From: an uncultured Gemmiger sp.
GTDB lineage: Bacteria; Bacillota; Clostridia; Oscillospirales; Ruminococcaceae
DNA length: 15,594 nucleotides
Assembly (NCBI GenBank): GCA_944382805.1
Contig: CALWNS010000182.1
Coordinates: 1-15,594, forward strand
Direction: 5' to 3'
The first letter of the stretch is position 1. Each line of letters opens with the position of its first letter. The notes under the pieces are model-generated. The model saw nothing but the letters and a program-made list of their open reading frames with translations, was not told the DNA's origin and searched no databases. Position numbers and translations under genes: made by a program. Shown here in pieces: positions 5,698-12,115 of this stretch.

Positions 5698-6249
5698 ATG
5701 TTGCCCATGCAGCCCATCAGCCAGGAACTTGTCGCGCAGGCCAAGGCAGGGGACGAGACGGCCATCGCCGCCGTCATCGCCCGCATGATGCCCTTGATCC
5801 GCAAGAACGCCCTGGCCAACCGCGCGCCCGGCCTGGAGCTGGACGACGCCATACAGGAAGGGCTGATCGGCCTGTTCGAAGCGCTGCGCCGCTACGACGC
5901 GGCCCGGCAGCTGCCTTTTGTGCCGTTTGCCGCGGCCTGCATCCGCCATGCACAGCAGGATGCGCGCCGCGCCGCCACCCGCAAAAAACACGCGCCGCTC
6001 AATGACAGCGTGCCCCTGCCGGAGGATCAGCCTTCCCCCGGGCCGGAGGAACAGGCCATTGCCAGCGAGACCTTTGACCGGGTCATGCGGCGCATCGACA
6101 CCCTGCTTTCCCCGCTGGAGCGCGCCGCGCTGGCGGCCAGCCTGGACGGCCAAAGCGCCGCCGCGGCGGCCCGCCGCCTGCACAGCACCCCCAAAGCGGT
6201 GGAAAATGCCCTGGCCCGCGCCCGCCGCAAACTGCGGGAAGCGGACTGA
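5698..6249 (+). CDS. SigH-like sigma-70 family RNA polymerase sigma factor
   Basis: A 183-residue sigma factor with region 2 at about 20-95 and region 4 at about 130-180. LDDAIQEGLIGLFEALRRYD (48-67) is the core-binding and -10-recognition helix pattern. ATRKKHAPLN (93-102) and LSPLERAALAASLDGQSAA (137-155), followed by a helix-turn-helix ending NALARARRKL, closely parallel Bacillus SigH (Spo0H). It is shorter than SigH (about 218 residues), mostly at the N-terminus. GGAGG lies only 4 nt before the ATG at 5698; TTG at 5701 or ATG at 5707 in the same frame are possible starts. It has its own promoter and no recognisable anti-sigma partner beside it. SigH proteins control the transition state, competence and sporulation entry; the role here is unknown. 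Confidence 0.85.
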   Translation: MLPMQPISQELVAQAKAGDETAIAAVIARMMPLIRKNALANRAPGLELDDAIQEGLIGLFEALRRYDAARQLPFVPFAAACIRHAQQDARRAATRKKHAPLNDSVPLPEDQPSPGPEEQAIASETFDRVMRRIDTLLSPLERAALAASLDGQSAAAAARRLHSTPKAVENALARARRKLREAD

Positions 6250-6333
6250 CCCCCTACAGGACTTGGGCGGGACTTCCGCCTGGTCAATATAAACGTGCCC
6301 CAAGCAGCATGGCAATCATTTCTTCCTTGGTCC

Positions 6334-6354
6334 TTAACCATGGGCGTTGGTTAA
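6334..6354. promoter_or_regulatory. Perfect dyad upstream of the zinc-ribbon gene, possible operator
   Basis: TTAACCA (6334-6340) and TGGTTAA (6348-6354) are perfect reverse complements separated by 7 nt, centre-to-centre spacing 14 nt. It lies about 45 nt upstream of the next ATG. A good isolated -10 (TATAAA, 6288-6293) lies about 40 nt before it but lacks a clear -35. A repressor site is possible; nothing proves it. Confidence 0.3.
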
Positions 6355-6396
6355 CATTCTTCCGCGGGCAAATAATTCAATGAGGAGATACCCATT

Positions 6397-6672
6397 ATGT
6401 TCGAAGACAAAACTTTGGTATGCAAGGATTGCGGCAAGGAGTTCGTCTGGACCGCCGGCGAGCAGGAGTTCTATGCCTCCCGCGGTTTCGAAAACCAGCC
6501 CCAGCGCTGCAAAGCCTGCCGCGATGCCCGCAAGAACGCCGTCCGCGGTGAGCGCCAGATGTTCGACGCCGTGTGCGCCAGCTGCGGCAAAGCCTGCAAG
6601 GTGCCGTTCCAGCCGCGCGAGGACCGCCCGGTCTACTGCAGCGAGTGCTTCGCCAAGATGAAGCAGAACTAA
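6397..6672 (+). CDS. Double zinc-ribbon domain protein (91 aa)
   Basis: A small cytoplasmic protein with two Cys4 sites. The first ribbon has CKDC (9-12) and CKAC (38-41), within the family pattern DKTLVCKDCGKEFVWTAGEQ and the following FYASRGF. The second has CASC (60-63) and CSEC (81-84). This is the family annotated as probable zinc-ribbon domain proteins in Firmicutes; its molecular function is unknown, with nucleic-acid binding an often-made guess. GAGGAG lies about 10 nt before the ATG. It stands alone between the sigma-factor gene and a strong terminator. Codon use matches its neighbours. Confidence 0.88.
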   Translation: MFEDKTLVCKDCGKEFVWTAGEQEFYASRGFENQPQRCKACRDARKNAVRGERQMFDAVCASCGKACKVPFQPREDRPVYCSECFAKMKQN

Positions 6673-6687
6673 GCGAAAAACCAAAAC

Positions 6688-6710
6688 GGGACGCGTTGCA
6701 AAACGCGCCC
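6688..6710. repeat. Short GC hairpin, first of two copies
   Basis: CGCGTT and AACGCG pair around GCAA, flanked by GGG and CCC. It differs from the hairpin at 8261-8282 by an indel and two substitutions near the loop and stem base. It lies just after the zinc-ribbon gene stop and before its main terminator. Confidence 0.45.
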
Positions 6711-6716
6711 AAGACA

Positions 6717-6775
6717 AGCAAAAGGCAGGCAGTGCGCCCTCAAGGGGGTGCACTGCCTGCCTTTTTGCTTTAGTC
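6717..6775 (+). terminator. Strong intrinsic terminator after the zinc-ribbon gene
   Basis: The left arm at 6717-6735 (AGCAAAAGGCAGGCAGTGC) pairs with 6750-6769, which is its reverse complement except for one extra T. The loop is 14 nt and includes CCCTCAAGGGGG, able to pair within itself. T5 in the right arm gives the U-tract. It lies about 45 nt after the stop codon. Confidence 0.85.
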
Positions 6776-6980
6776 TTATGCAGACAGAAATCAGACAAAA
6801 TCGGTGTACCGTATATAAATGAAATGGTCAAGAGCAGATTTCTATTCTGCAACGCGCTCTTTTGTTGATGTCAACTTTTCAAAATCTCTTTCGCTCTTTA
6901 ACAATTGTATCCGTTTCTAAATCCTCGTCTTTTTTCGAAAAAGTCAGACAAAGAGGGAAACGGAAAATGCCGGCGCACCG
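6776..6980. other. AT-rich convergent intergenic spacer
   Basis: About 200 nt of clearly AT-richer sequence between the terminator of the rightward zinc-ribbon gene and the stop of the leftward zinc-ribbon/coiled-coil gene. It contains two copies of TCAGACAAA (about 6791 and 6945) and a CTTTTTTCGAAAAAG dyad near 6929-6943, which could weakly terminate the leftward transcript. No ORF with a ribosome binding site is evident. Confidence 0.4.
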
Positions 6981-8177
6981 TTAACGCACTTCGTCCAGCG
7001 TGGGCACGCGCAGGCGGCCGTAATCGTATTTGTCCAGCTCCCGGCGCATGGCTTCGAGATACTGATTGTATTCCGATCGCTGCACGGCCTCGCGGATGGG
7101 GCGGGCCTGTCGATCCAGCTCTTCGCGCACATCATCGCTCATGCGCGAGATGTGGTCGGTGGTGGCGGCAAAGCCGCTGCGCATTGCTTCGCAGCAGTCG
7201 AACACAGTGCTGCGTACCTGATGCAGCCGCTGGTTCGCCTTGCGCAGCTGTTCGGCCAGGGCGGACATACGGTCGATCAATTCATCCAGTCGGTTTTCCA
7301 TGGAGCGCTGCAGCTCCTGGATACTGCCGCAGATGCGGTTGGCTTGCAGCTCGTTCAAGTAAAAGGCGTAGCCGCCCTGCGGCCCCTCCAGAGAGTTGAC
7401 AAGCCCCATGCGCAGATACTCCGCCAACTGGAACTCGGCCACAGGGTCGCGGAATTTCTCGTACACGATGTTCAAATTGTACAGCTTCTGGCGCCGGGCG
7501 GCGAATTCGTCCTTCTGTCGCTGCGTGTCAGCGATGCTCTCATCAAAGCGGCGGCCCATGGCGCAGCCCGCCTCGTCCCACGCGCTCCTGCGGGCGGCCT
7601 CCCGCGCGTCGAACTGCGCCTTGCGGGCGTTGTACGGCTGCATGGCCTTGTTCCAGCGCTCATCCTCCAGCGCCTGCCGCTGCGGCGCAAGGCGCACTTC
7701 ATTCTCCCAATGGGCGATCTGGGTCCGCTTTTCCGCCAGATCCTTTTGATCCTGTATGCGGTCAAACGTGTGAAGGATCCGGTCGGTGATCGTGCGTCCG
7801 CTGCTGAGCGACTGGACATGATCGTTGTACGATTTGCGCCAGCGATCCAGCTCTTTCTGCGCCTCGGCGGCGCAGTTGCGCCTTTCGGGCGGCTTTTCCG
7901 TGAAATAGGCGGGCTGATATTGAGCAGAGTGGCGGCGCAGGGCCTCCTTTTTCTGCCCGGCCAGCTGCGCCATCAGCTGGTCGGCGTACACCATGCCCAT
8001 CTCGGCGGCGTACAAAGCGTCCAGATGAGCGATCAGCGCCTGCTTGTCCACGGCGGCCGGCGCGGCGGGCGCGGGCACAGAAGGTGCAGGCGCGTCCAGC
8101 GGCGTTTGCTGCGCGCCGCAGAATTTGCAGAATTTGGCGTTGTCGGGGATCTTGGCCCCGCAGCTTTCGCAGAACAT
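6981..8177 (-). CDS. Zinc-ribbon and coiled-coil protein of unknown function
   Basis: A 398-residue protein. The N-terminus is a zinc ribbon of the MFCESCGAKIP type with Cys3, Cys6, Cys17 and Cys20. A Pro/Ala linker (about 28-42) follows, then a long, highly charged, mostly helical region with Glu/Arg/Gln-rich stretches (about 45-390). Its last third (LQRSMENRLDELIDRMSALA onward) looks like a coiled coil. There is no signal peptide and no clear membrane segment, so it is probably a cytoplasmic scaffold or adaptor. GGGAGGG lies 7 nt before the ATG on the minus strand. I do not recognise the body of the protein. It has its own promoter and appears monocistronic. Confidence 0.85.
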   Translation of the reverse strand: MFCESCGAKIPDNAKFCKFCGAQQTPLDAPAPSVPAPAAPAAVDKQALIAHLDALYAAEMGMVYADQLMAQLAGQKKEALRRHSAQYQPAYFTEKPPERRNCAAEAQKELDRWRKSYNDHVQSLSSGRTITDRILHTFDRIQDQKDLAEKRTQIAHWENEVRLAPQRQALEDERWNKAMQPYNARKAQFDAREAARRSAWDEAGCAMGRRFDESIADTQRQKDEFAARRQKLYNLNIVYEKFRDPVAEFQLAEYLRMGLVNSLEGPQGGYAFYLNELQANRICGSIQELQRSMENRLDELIDRMSALAEQLRKANQRLHQVRSTVFDCCEAMRSGFAATTDHISRMSDDVREELDRQARPIREAVQRSEYNQYLEAMRRELDKYDYGRLRVPTLDEVR

Positions 8178-8220
8178 AAAAACCCTCCCTGCGCCGCGCA
8201 GGCGGCATTATCATGCTTTC

Positions 8221-8249
8221 ATTATAAGCTCCCCGCGAGAAATTTACAA
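8221..8249 (-). promoter_or_regulatory. Promoter of the zinc-ribbon/coiled-coil gene
   Basis: On the minus strand TTGTAA (8249-8244) is followed after 17 nt by a perfect TATAAT (8226-8221). The transcription start near 8214 is followed by a small CTGCGC-G-GCGCAG dyad just before the ribosome binding site. Confidence 0.75.
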
Positions 8250-8260
8250 CAAATAAATAT

Positions 8261-8282
8261 GGGTGCGTTGTAAAACGCGCCC
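8261..8282 (-). terminator. Hairpin after the alpha/beta hydrolase gene
   Basis: GGGTGCGTT and AACGCGCCC pair (one G-T wobble on one strand) around a 4-nt loop. Read leftward it is followed by ATATTTATTTG, a weak U-tract, 18 nt after the hydrolase stop. A close relative of the same hairpin lies at 6688-6710. Confidence 0.5.
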
Positions 8283-8300
8283 TTCCTTTTATGCTTTATG

Positions 8301-8870
8301 TTATGCGTGCGGGCCGGGCTGTTGCAGCGCCAGCAGCGCCAGGATCTTTTGCGCGTAGGCCGCGCTGGCCGCCGCGTCGTCGGGCACGGTCAGGCGGTGG
8401 CCCGCGCCGGGCACCAGCAAAAACGGCAGGCCGCGCGCGGCGCAGAACGCCTGCACCGTGCGCCAGTCGATGTATTGGTCCGCCCCGCCGGAAACAAGCC
8501 CCAGCACGGCGTCGCCCGGCGCGATGGCCGCCAGCGCGCCGCCCAGCGGCGTCAGGTACAAACTGCGTGCCGCCGCGCCCAGGCGGCGCAGCGCCCGCGC
8601 GGCCACAACGGTGCCCAAACTTTTGGAAAGAAAGACGATGTCCGCATAGGCGGGCCAGTCCACGCCGTCCAGCTGCGCGCGCACGTCGGCTTCGGCTGTG
8701 CGGGCGGCGGCGTCCAGGTCGGGGCGCTGCGCGGCTACCTGCGCGCCGTAGCGCAGCGCCAGCACCTCGTACCCGGCGGCGCGGGCCAGGGCGGCCCCGG
8801 CGGCCAGCAGCCCCGTTTCGCAGGTGTAGCCGATGCCGGGGAACAGCACCAGCAGTTTTTTGCCCGGCAT
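8301..8870 (-). CDS. Alpha/beta hydrolase family protein
   Basis: A compact 189-residue serine hydrolase fold. It starts with a beta strand and oxyanion-type loop MPGKKLLVLFPGIGYTCETG. The nucleophile elbow is FLSKSLGT (80-87) with Ser84, a variant S-x-S-x-G in place of G-x-S-x-G. An acid candidate is Asp131 or Asp135 (SGGADQYIDW), and the catalytic His is 158 (VPGAGHRL). Substrate unknown; esterase or acyl hydrolase activity is the general expectation. The start at 8870 is chosen for the GGAGGGGG about 6 nt upstream and the promoter beyond it. Longer frames continuing upstream run through that promoter and are not credible. It is divergent from the pyr operon. Confidence 0.87.
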   Translation of the reverse strand: MPGKKLLVLFPGIGYTCETGLLAAGAALARAAGYEVLALRYGAQVAAQRPDLDAAARTAEADVRAQLDGVDWPAYADIVFLSKSLGTVVAARALRRLGAAARSLYLTPLGGALAAIAPGDAVLGLVSGGADQYIDWRTVQAFCAARGLPFLLVPGAGHRLTVPDDAAASAAYAQKILALLALQQPGPHA

Positions 8871-8900
8871 GGCGGACCCCCTCCTTCCGTATCTGTTCCC

Positions 8901-8929
8901 AGCATAGCGGGCGGCGCGGCGGTTGTCAA
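8901..8929 (-). promoter_or_regulatory. Promoter of the alpha/beta hydrolase gene
   Basis: On the minus strand TTGACA (8929-8924) is followed after 17 nt by TATGCT (8906-8901), about 30 nt before the start codon. It is divergent from the pyr promoter, with about 75 nt between the two -35 boxes. Confidence 0.8.
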
Positions 8930-9005
8930 GGGCGGCGGGGCGGTTTTTCGGCCATTTTGCCAGTTTCCGCCGCGCGCCCGCGCCGTTTTTGCGCCGGCCG
9001 TTGCC

Positions 9006-9034
9006 TTGACAGGCCGGGTGGGGCGTGGTAGAAT
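9006..9034 (+). promoter_or_regulatory. pyrC: Promoter of the pyr operon
   Basis: TTGACA (9006-9011), 17 nt, TAGAAT (9029-9034) with TGG as extended -10. Transcription would begin near 9041, giving a leader of about 240 nt before pyrC. The early transcript can fold AAAGGCGCG (9049-9057) against CGCGCTTT (9064-9071). Confidence 0.85.
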
Positions 9035-9111
9035 AATAAAAATCATGCAAAGGCGCGCTGCCCCGCGCTTTACAAGGTTTTGACCATTCTGCCCAAAGGA
9101 GGACCCGCACC

Positions 9112-9201
9112 GTGCCGTATCCCTTTGCACCCCGGCTTACCATGGCTATGTTTGACGGTGCAGCGTTTTTTCCTGAGGCTGCGCCCGGGCGTTTTATTTG
9201 A
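9112..9201 (+). CDS. Probable pyr leader peptide (29 aa)
   Basis: AAAGGAGG (9095-9102) lies 9 nt before a GTG that opens a 29-codon frame starting MPYPFAPRLTMAMF and ending GRFI, with TGA at 9199-9201. The TGA's last base is the first base of the terminator stem. Two Phe codons fall on a T6 tract (9166-9171), and the last codons lie in TTTTATTT (9192-9199). The layout matches leader-peptide attenuation in enterobacterial pyrBI and rph-pyrE, where a ribosome close behind a UTP-starved polymerase keeps the terminator from folding. I know no homologue of the peptide itself. Another open frame (from 9080) crosses the same stretch but has no ribosome binding site. Translation is inferred from the site, spacing and stop position. 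Confidence 0.55.
   Translation: MPYPFAPRLTMAMFDGAAFFPEAAPGRFI
9157..9185 (+). promoter_or_regulatory. Upstream pause-type hairpin in the pyr leader
   Basis: GGTGCAGC (9157-9164) pairs with GCTGCGCC (9178-9185) with one wobble, around a loop holding a T6 tract. In addition GCACCGT (9107-9113), over the leader start codon, is complementary to ACGGTGC (9155-9161), so an alternative fold could hide the leader start. Both are visible complementarities with no functional proof. Confidence 0.35.
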
Positions 9202-9232
9202 CTTTTCCCTTTTTGGGGAAAAGTTTTTTTTT
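9201..9232 (+). terminator. Intrinsic terminator (attenuator) in the pyrC leader
   Basis: ACTTTTCCC (9201-9209) pairs perfectly with GGGAAAAGT (9216-9224) around a 6-nt loop and is followed by T9 (9224-9232). It lies inside the transcript, about 190 nt after the promoter and about 48 nt before pyrC, so it must be read through for the operon to be expressed. I find no sequence resembling the PyrR-binding loop (CCAGAGAGG-type) in the leader. Confidence 0.85.
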
Positions 9233-9279
9233 GCCCATTCCCGCCCGGCGCCCCACCCGACCCATAAGGAGGCTGCCCC

Positions 9280-10470
9280 ATGCTGATCCGCCATGCCAAA
9301 GACTGTAACGGCCGGCCCTGCGATGTCTGGCTGCGCGGCGGTAAGATCGCCGCCGTCGGCGTCGACCTGCCCGCCCCCCCGCAGGAGGAAATCTTTGAAG
9401 CCAAGGGCCTGACCGTGCTGCCCGCCTTCATCGACCCGCACTGCCACTGGCGCACGCCCGGCTTTGAATATAAAGAGGATATCGCCACCGGTTCGGCCGC
9501 GGCGGCCGCCGGCGGCTACACCTTCGTCAACCTGATGCCCAACACCAAGCCCGTGTGTTCGGACGCCGAAACGGCCCGCGCCGTACAGCGGAAAGCCGCC
9601 GAGATCGGCCTGTGCGACGCCAACCAGTGCGTTTCCATCACCCAAAACTTTGACGGCCGCACGCTCGACCATCTGCTCACCCTGCCCGAGGACGTGCGCT
9701 TTATCAGCGAGGACGGCCACGGCGTGCAGGACAACGCCGTCATGGCGCGGGCGTTTGCCATCGCCACCGAGCGCGGCCTGACCGTCATGTCCCACGCCGA
9801 GGATATGGAGGTCAGCCCCTGGGACTACCGCCTGGCCGAAAACCTGGAAACGCTGCGCAACTGCCACCTGGCCGAATACTACGGCACCCGGCTGCATATG
9901 TGCCACGTCTCCACGCGCGAATCCATCGATATGGTGCGCCAGGCCCGCCGCCGCGGCGCGCTGGTCAGCTGCGAAGTCACGCCGCACCACCTCTGGTTCG
10001 ACGATAAGCGCCTGCAATATAAGGTCAACCCGCCCATCCGCACGGCCGAGGACGTCAAGGCGCTGGTCGCAGCCATCCGGGACGGCACGGTCAGCTGCAT
10101 CGGCACCGACCACGCCCCCCACACGGCCGAGGACAAGGCCAAGGGCGCGGCCGGCATGGTGGGGCTGGAAACGGCGTTCGCCGTCTGCTACACCAAGCTC
10201 TGCCGCATGGAGGGCCTGCCGCTGGAGATGCTCAGCTTTTTGATGAGCAGCGGCACGGCCCAGGTGCTGGACCTGGACGACCGCAAGGGCCTGCTGGCCC
10301 CCGGCTACGACGCCGACGTGGTGCTGGCGGATCTGGACCATATGTATACGGTCGAAGCCGCCAAGCTGCACAGCAAGAGCAAAAACAGCCCCTACGACGG
10401 CGAACACCTGTACGGCCGCATCGTGGCCACCATCAAGGCGGGCAAGTTCACCTACCGCAGCGAGCAGTAA
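9280..10470 (+). CDS. pyrC: Dihydroorotase (type I)
   Basis: Zinc amidohydrolase that cyclises carbamoyl-aspartate to dihydroorotate, the third step of UMP synthesis, in the cytoplasm. It has 396 residues. The metal-binding signature is DPHCHWRTPG (52-61; His54 and His56, with Cys between them where Val is usual). Others are KED (65-67), NLMPNTKP, His172 (MSHAED), His209 (MCHVSTRES) and Asp277 in GTDHAPH. A late PGYDADVVLADLD is the usual amidohydrolase end strand. AAGGAGG lies 7 nt before the ATG. It is the first structural gene of the operon, behind the attenuator, and pyrF follows after 18 nt. The pattern is that of catalytically active type I enzymes. Confidence 0.95.
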   Translation: MLIRHAKDCNGRPCDVWLRGGKIAAVGVDLPAPPQEEIFEAKGLTVLPAFIDPHCHWRTPGFEYKEDIATGSAAAAAGGYTFVNLMPNTKPVCSDAETARAVQRKAAEIGLCDANQCVSITQNFDGRTLDHLLTLPEDVRFISEDGHGVQDNAVMARAFAIATERGLTVMSHAEDMEVSPWDYRLAENLETLRNCHLAEYYGTRLHMCHVSTRESIDMVRQARRRGALVSCEVTPHHLWFDDKRLQYKVNPPIRTAEDVKALVAAIRDGTVSCIGTDHAPHTAEDKAKGAAGMVGLETAFAVCYTKLCRMEGLPLEMLSFLMSSGTAQVLDLDDRKGLLAPGYDADVVLADLDHMYTVEAAKLHSKSKNSPYDGEHLYGRIVATIKAGKFTYRSEQ

Positions 10471-10488
10471 ACAAGGGAGGAAAACGCT

Positions 10489-11355
10489 ATGACCAATATG
10501 GACAAACTGTACGACGCCGTGGCCGCGCGCGGCCCGGTCTGCGTCGGCCTGGATACCGAGCTGGGCTACCTGCCCGAAACGGCCGTGGATACGGCCAAAA
10601 CGGCGGGCGAAAACCTGGTGGCCTACAACCGCGCCCTGCTGGAGGCCACCAAGGGCGTGGCCGGCTGCTACAAGGTGCAGATCGCCTACTACGAGGCGCT
10701 GGGCCTGGACGGCCTGCGCGCCTACGCCGAAACGCTGCGCATGGTGCGCGCGTCCGGCTGCCCGGTCATTGCCGACATCAAGCGCGGCGACATTGCCAAA
10801 ACGGCCGAAATGTACGCCAAAGCGCACTTTGCCGGCGATTTCGAAGCCGACCTGATCACGCTGGCCCCCTATATGGGCCTGGATTCCGTCCAGCCCTACC
10901 TGCCTTACTGCCGGGACCAGGGCAAGGGCGTGTTCGTGCTGTGCCGCACCTCCAACCCCGGCCGCGTGGACTTTGAGTACCAGACCCTGGCCGACGGGCG
11001 CACCGTCTACACGCTGGTGGGCGACGCGCTGACCGGGCTGGGCGCCGATTATAAGGGCGAACGCGGCTACTCCAGCATCGGGCTGGTCATCGGCGGCACT
11101 ACCGGCGAGGAAGCCGCCGAGATCCGCGCGCGCTACCAGAACACCTTCTTCCTGATCCCCGGCTACGGCGCGCAGGGCGGCAAGGCCAGCGACATCGCCC
11201 GCTACCTGAAAAACGGCAACGGCGGCGTGGTCAATTCCAGCCGCAGCATCCTGATGGCCTGGAAAAAGCAGCCCGGCGTGGCGTATGACGAAGCCGCCTA
11301 CAACGAATGCGTGCGCATGAAGGAGGATATCCAGGGTGAGTGCGACAAACTGTAA
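10489..11355 (+). CDS. pyrF: Orotidine 5'-phosphate decarboxylase (type 2)
   Basis: Catalyses the last step, OMP to UMP plus CO2. It has 288 residues, in the range of the longer type 2 group rather than the about 240-residue type 1 enzymes. The active-site motif ADIKRGDIAKTA (95-106) carries the Asp-Lys-Asp charge network (Asp96, Lys98, Asp101). VCVGLDTELGYLP near the N-terminus and PGYGAQGGKASD near the phosphate site are also typical. GGGAGG lies about 8 nt before the ATG. Its last 20 nt overlap the start of pyrK, which implies translational coupling. Confidence 0.95.
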   Translation: MTNMDKLYDAVAARGPVCVGLDTELGYLPETAVDTAKTAGENLVAYNRALLEATKGVAGCYKVQIAYYEALGLDGLRAYAETLRMVRASGCPVIADIKRGDIAKTAEMYAKAHFAGDFEADLITLAPYMGLDSVQPYLPYCRDQGKGVFVLCRTSNPGRVDFEYQTLADGRTVYTLVGDALTGLGADYKGERGYSSIGLVIGGTTGEEAAEIRARYQNTFFLIPGYGAQGGKASDIARYLKNGNGGVVNSSRSILMAWKKQPGVAYDEAAYNECVRMKEDIQGECDKL

Positions 11356-12115
11356 GGTCCGCGTGCTGGCCCAGGACACGGTGGCCCCGGACATCCGCCG
11401 CCTGACCGTGGCCTGGGGCGAACAGCGCCCGGAATTTGCCCCCCATGCCGGCCAGTTCTTTATGCTGCGGGCCTGGGGCGCGGCCGAAACGCCGGTGCTC
11501 TCGCGCCCGATCAGCATACACGAGGTGCGCGGGCCGGAGGGCGCGCTGGTGTTCCTGTACCAGGTCAAGGGCGAAGGCACCCAAAAGCTGGCCGCCCTGC
11601 GCCCCGGCGATATCCTTTCGCTGACCGGCCCCTGCGGCAACGGCTTCGACGCGGCCGCGGCCGCCGCCAAAGGCCGGGTGGCCGTGGTGGGCGGCGGCAT
11701 CGGCGTGGCCCCGCTGCTGCAGCTGTGCAAGGAGCTGGCCGCCGCCGGCCGCAAGCCGGAACTGTATGTGGGCTTCCGCGACGAACCCTATGCGCTGGAA
11801 GCGTTTTTGCCCTACTGCGCGGCCATCAGCGTGGCGACCGATTCGGGCGCGGCGGGCTACCACGGCCTGGTCACCGGCATCCTGCACCCGGAGGAGTTCG
11901 ACCTGGTGCTGACCTGCGGCCCCAATGTGATGATGCAGGGCGTGTATAAGCTCTGCGCCGAAAAGGGCGTGCCCTGCCTGGCCAGCCTGGAGCGCAAGAT
12001 GGCCTGCGGCCTGGGCGCCTGCCTGGGCTGCACCTGCCACACCAAGGTGGGCCCCAAGACCGTCTGCCAGGACGGCCCCGTATTCCCCGCAGAGGAGGTG
12101 TTCGACCTTGGCTGA
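11336..12115 (+). CDS. pyrK: Dihydroorotate dehydrogenase electron transfer subunit
   Basis: Iron-sulfur flavoprotein that passes electrons from the PyrD FMN to NAD+ in class 1B dihydroorotate dehydrogenase. It has 259 residues. FAD binding is shown by SRPISIHE (56-63) and the preceding barrel. NAD binding is shown by VAVVGGGIGVAPL (115-127), and the [2Fe-2S] site by Cys224, Cys229, Cys232 and Cys244 in CGLGACLGCTCH and CQDGPVF. The start is the GTG at 11336, with AAGGAGG 9 nt upstream inside pyrF. It overlaps pyrF by 20 nt and pyrD by 8 nt. Confidence 0.95.
   Translation: MSATNCKVRVLAQDTVAPDIRRLTVAWGEQRPEFAPHAGQFFMLRAWGAAETPVLSRPISIHEVRGPEGALVFLYQVKGEGTQKLAALRPGDILSLTGPCGNGFDAAAAAAKGRVAVVGGGIGVAPLLQLCKELAAAGRKPELYVGFRDEPYALEAFLPYCAAISVATDSGAAGYHGLVTGILHPEEFDLVLTCGPNVMMQGVYKLCAEKGVPCLASLERKMACGLGACLGCTCHTKVGPKTVCQDGPVFPAEEVFDLG

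Noticed and set aside
7152..8273. Rightward open frame of 373 codons opposite the zinc-ribbon/coiled-coil gene
   Set aside because: It is antisense to a gene with a promoter, a ribosome binding site and a clear Cys4 ribbon. It lacks its own start signals.
9035..9200. PyrR-binding anti-antiterminator in the pyr leader
   Set aside because: I found no CCAGAGAGG-type loop and no upstream segment complementary to the terminator's left arm.
9080..9286. Alternative 68-codon frame across the pyr leader and terminator
   Set aside because: It opens at a TTG without a ribosome binding site. The GTG frame at 9112 has a strong site at ideal spacing and a meaningful stop position.
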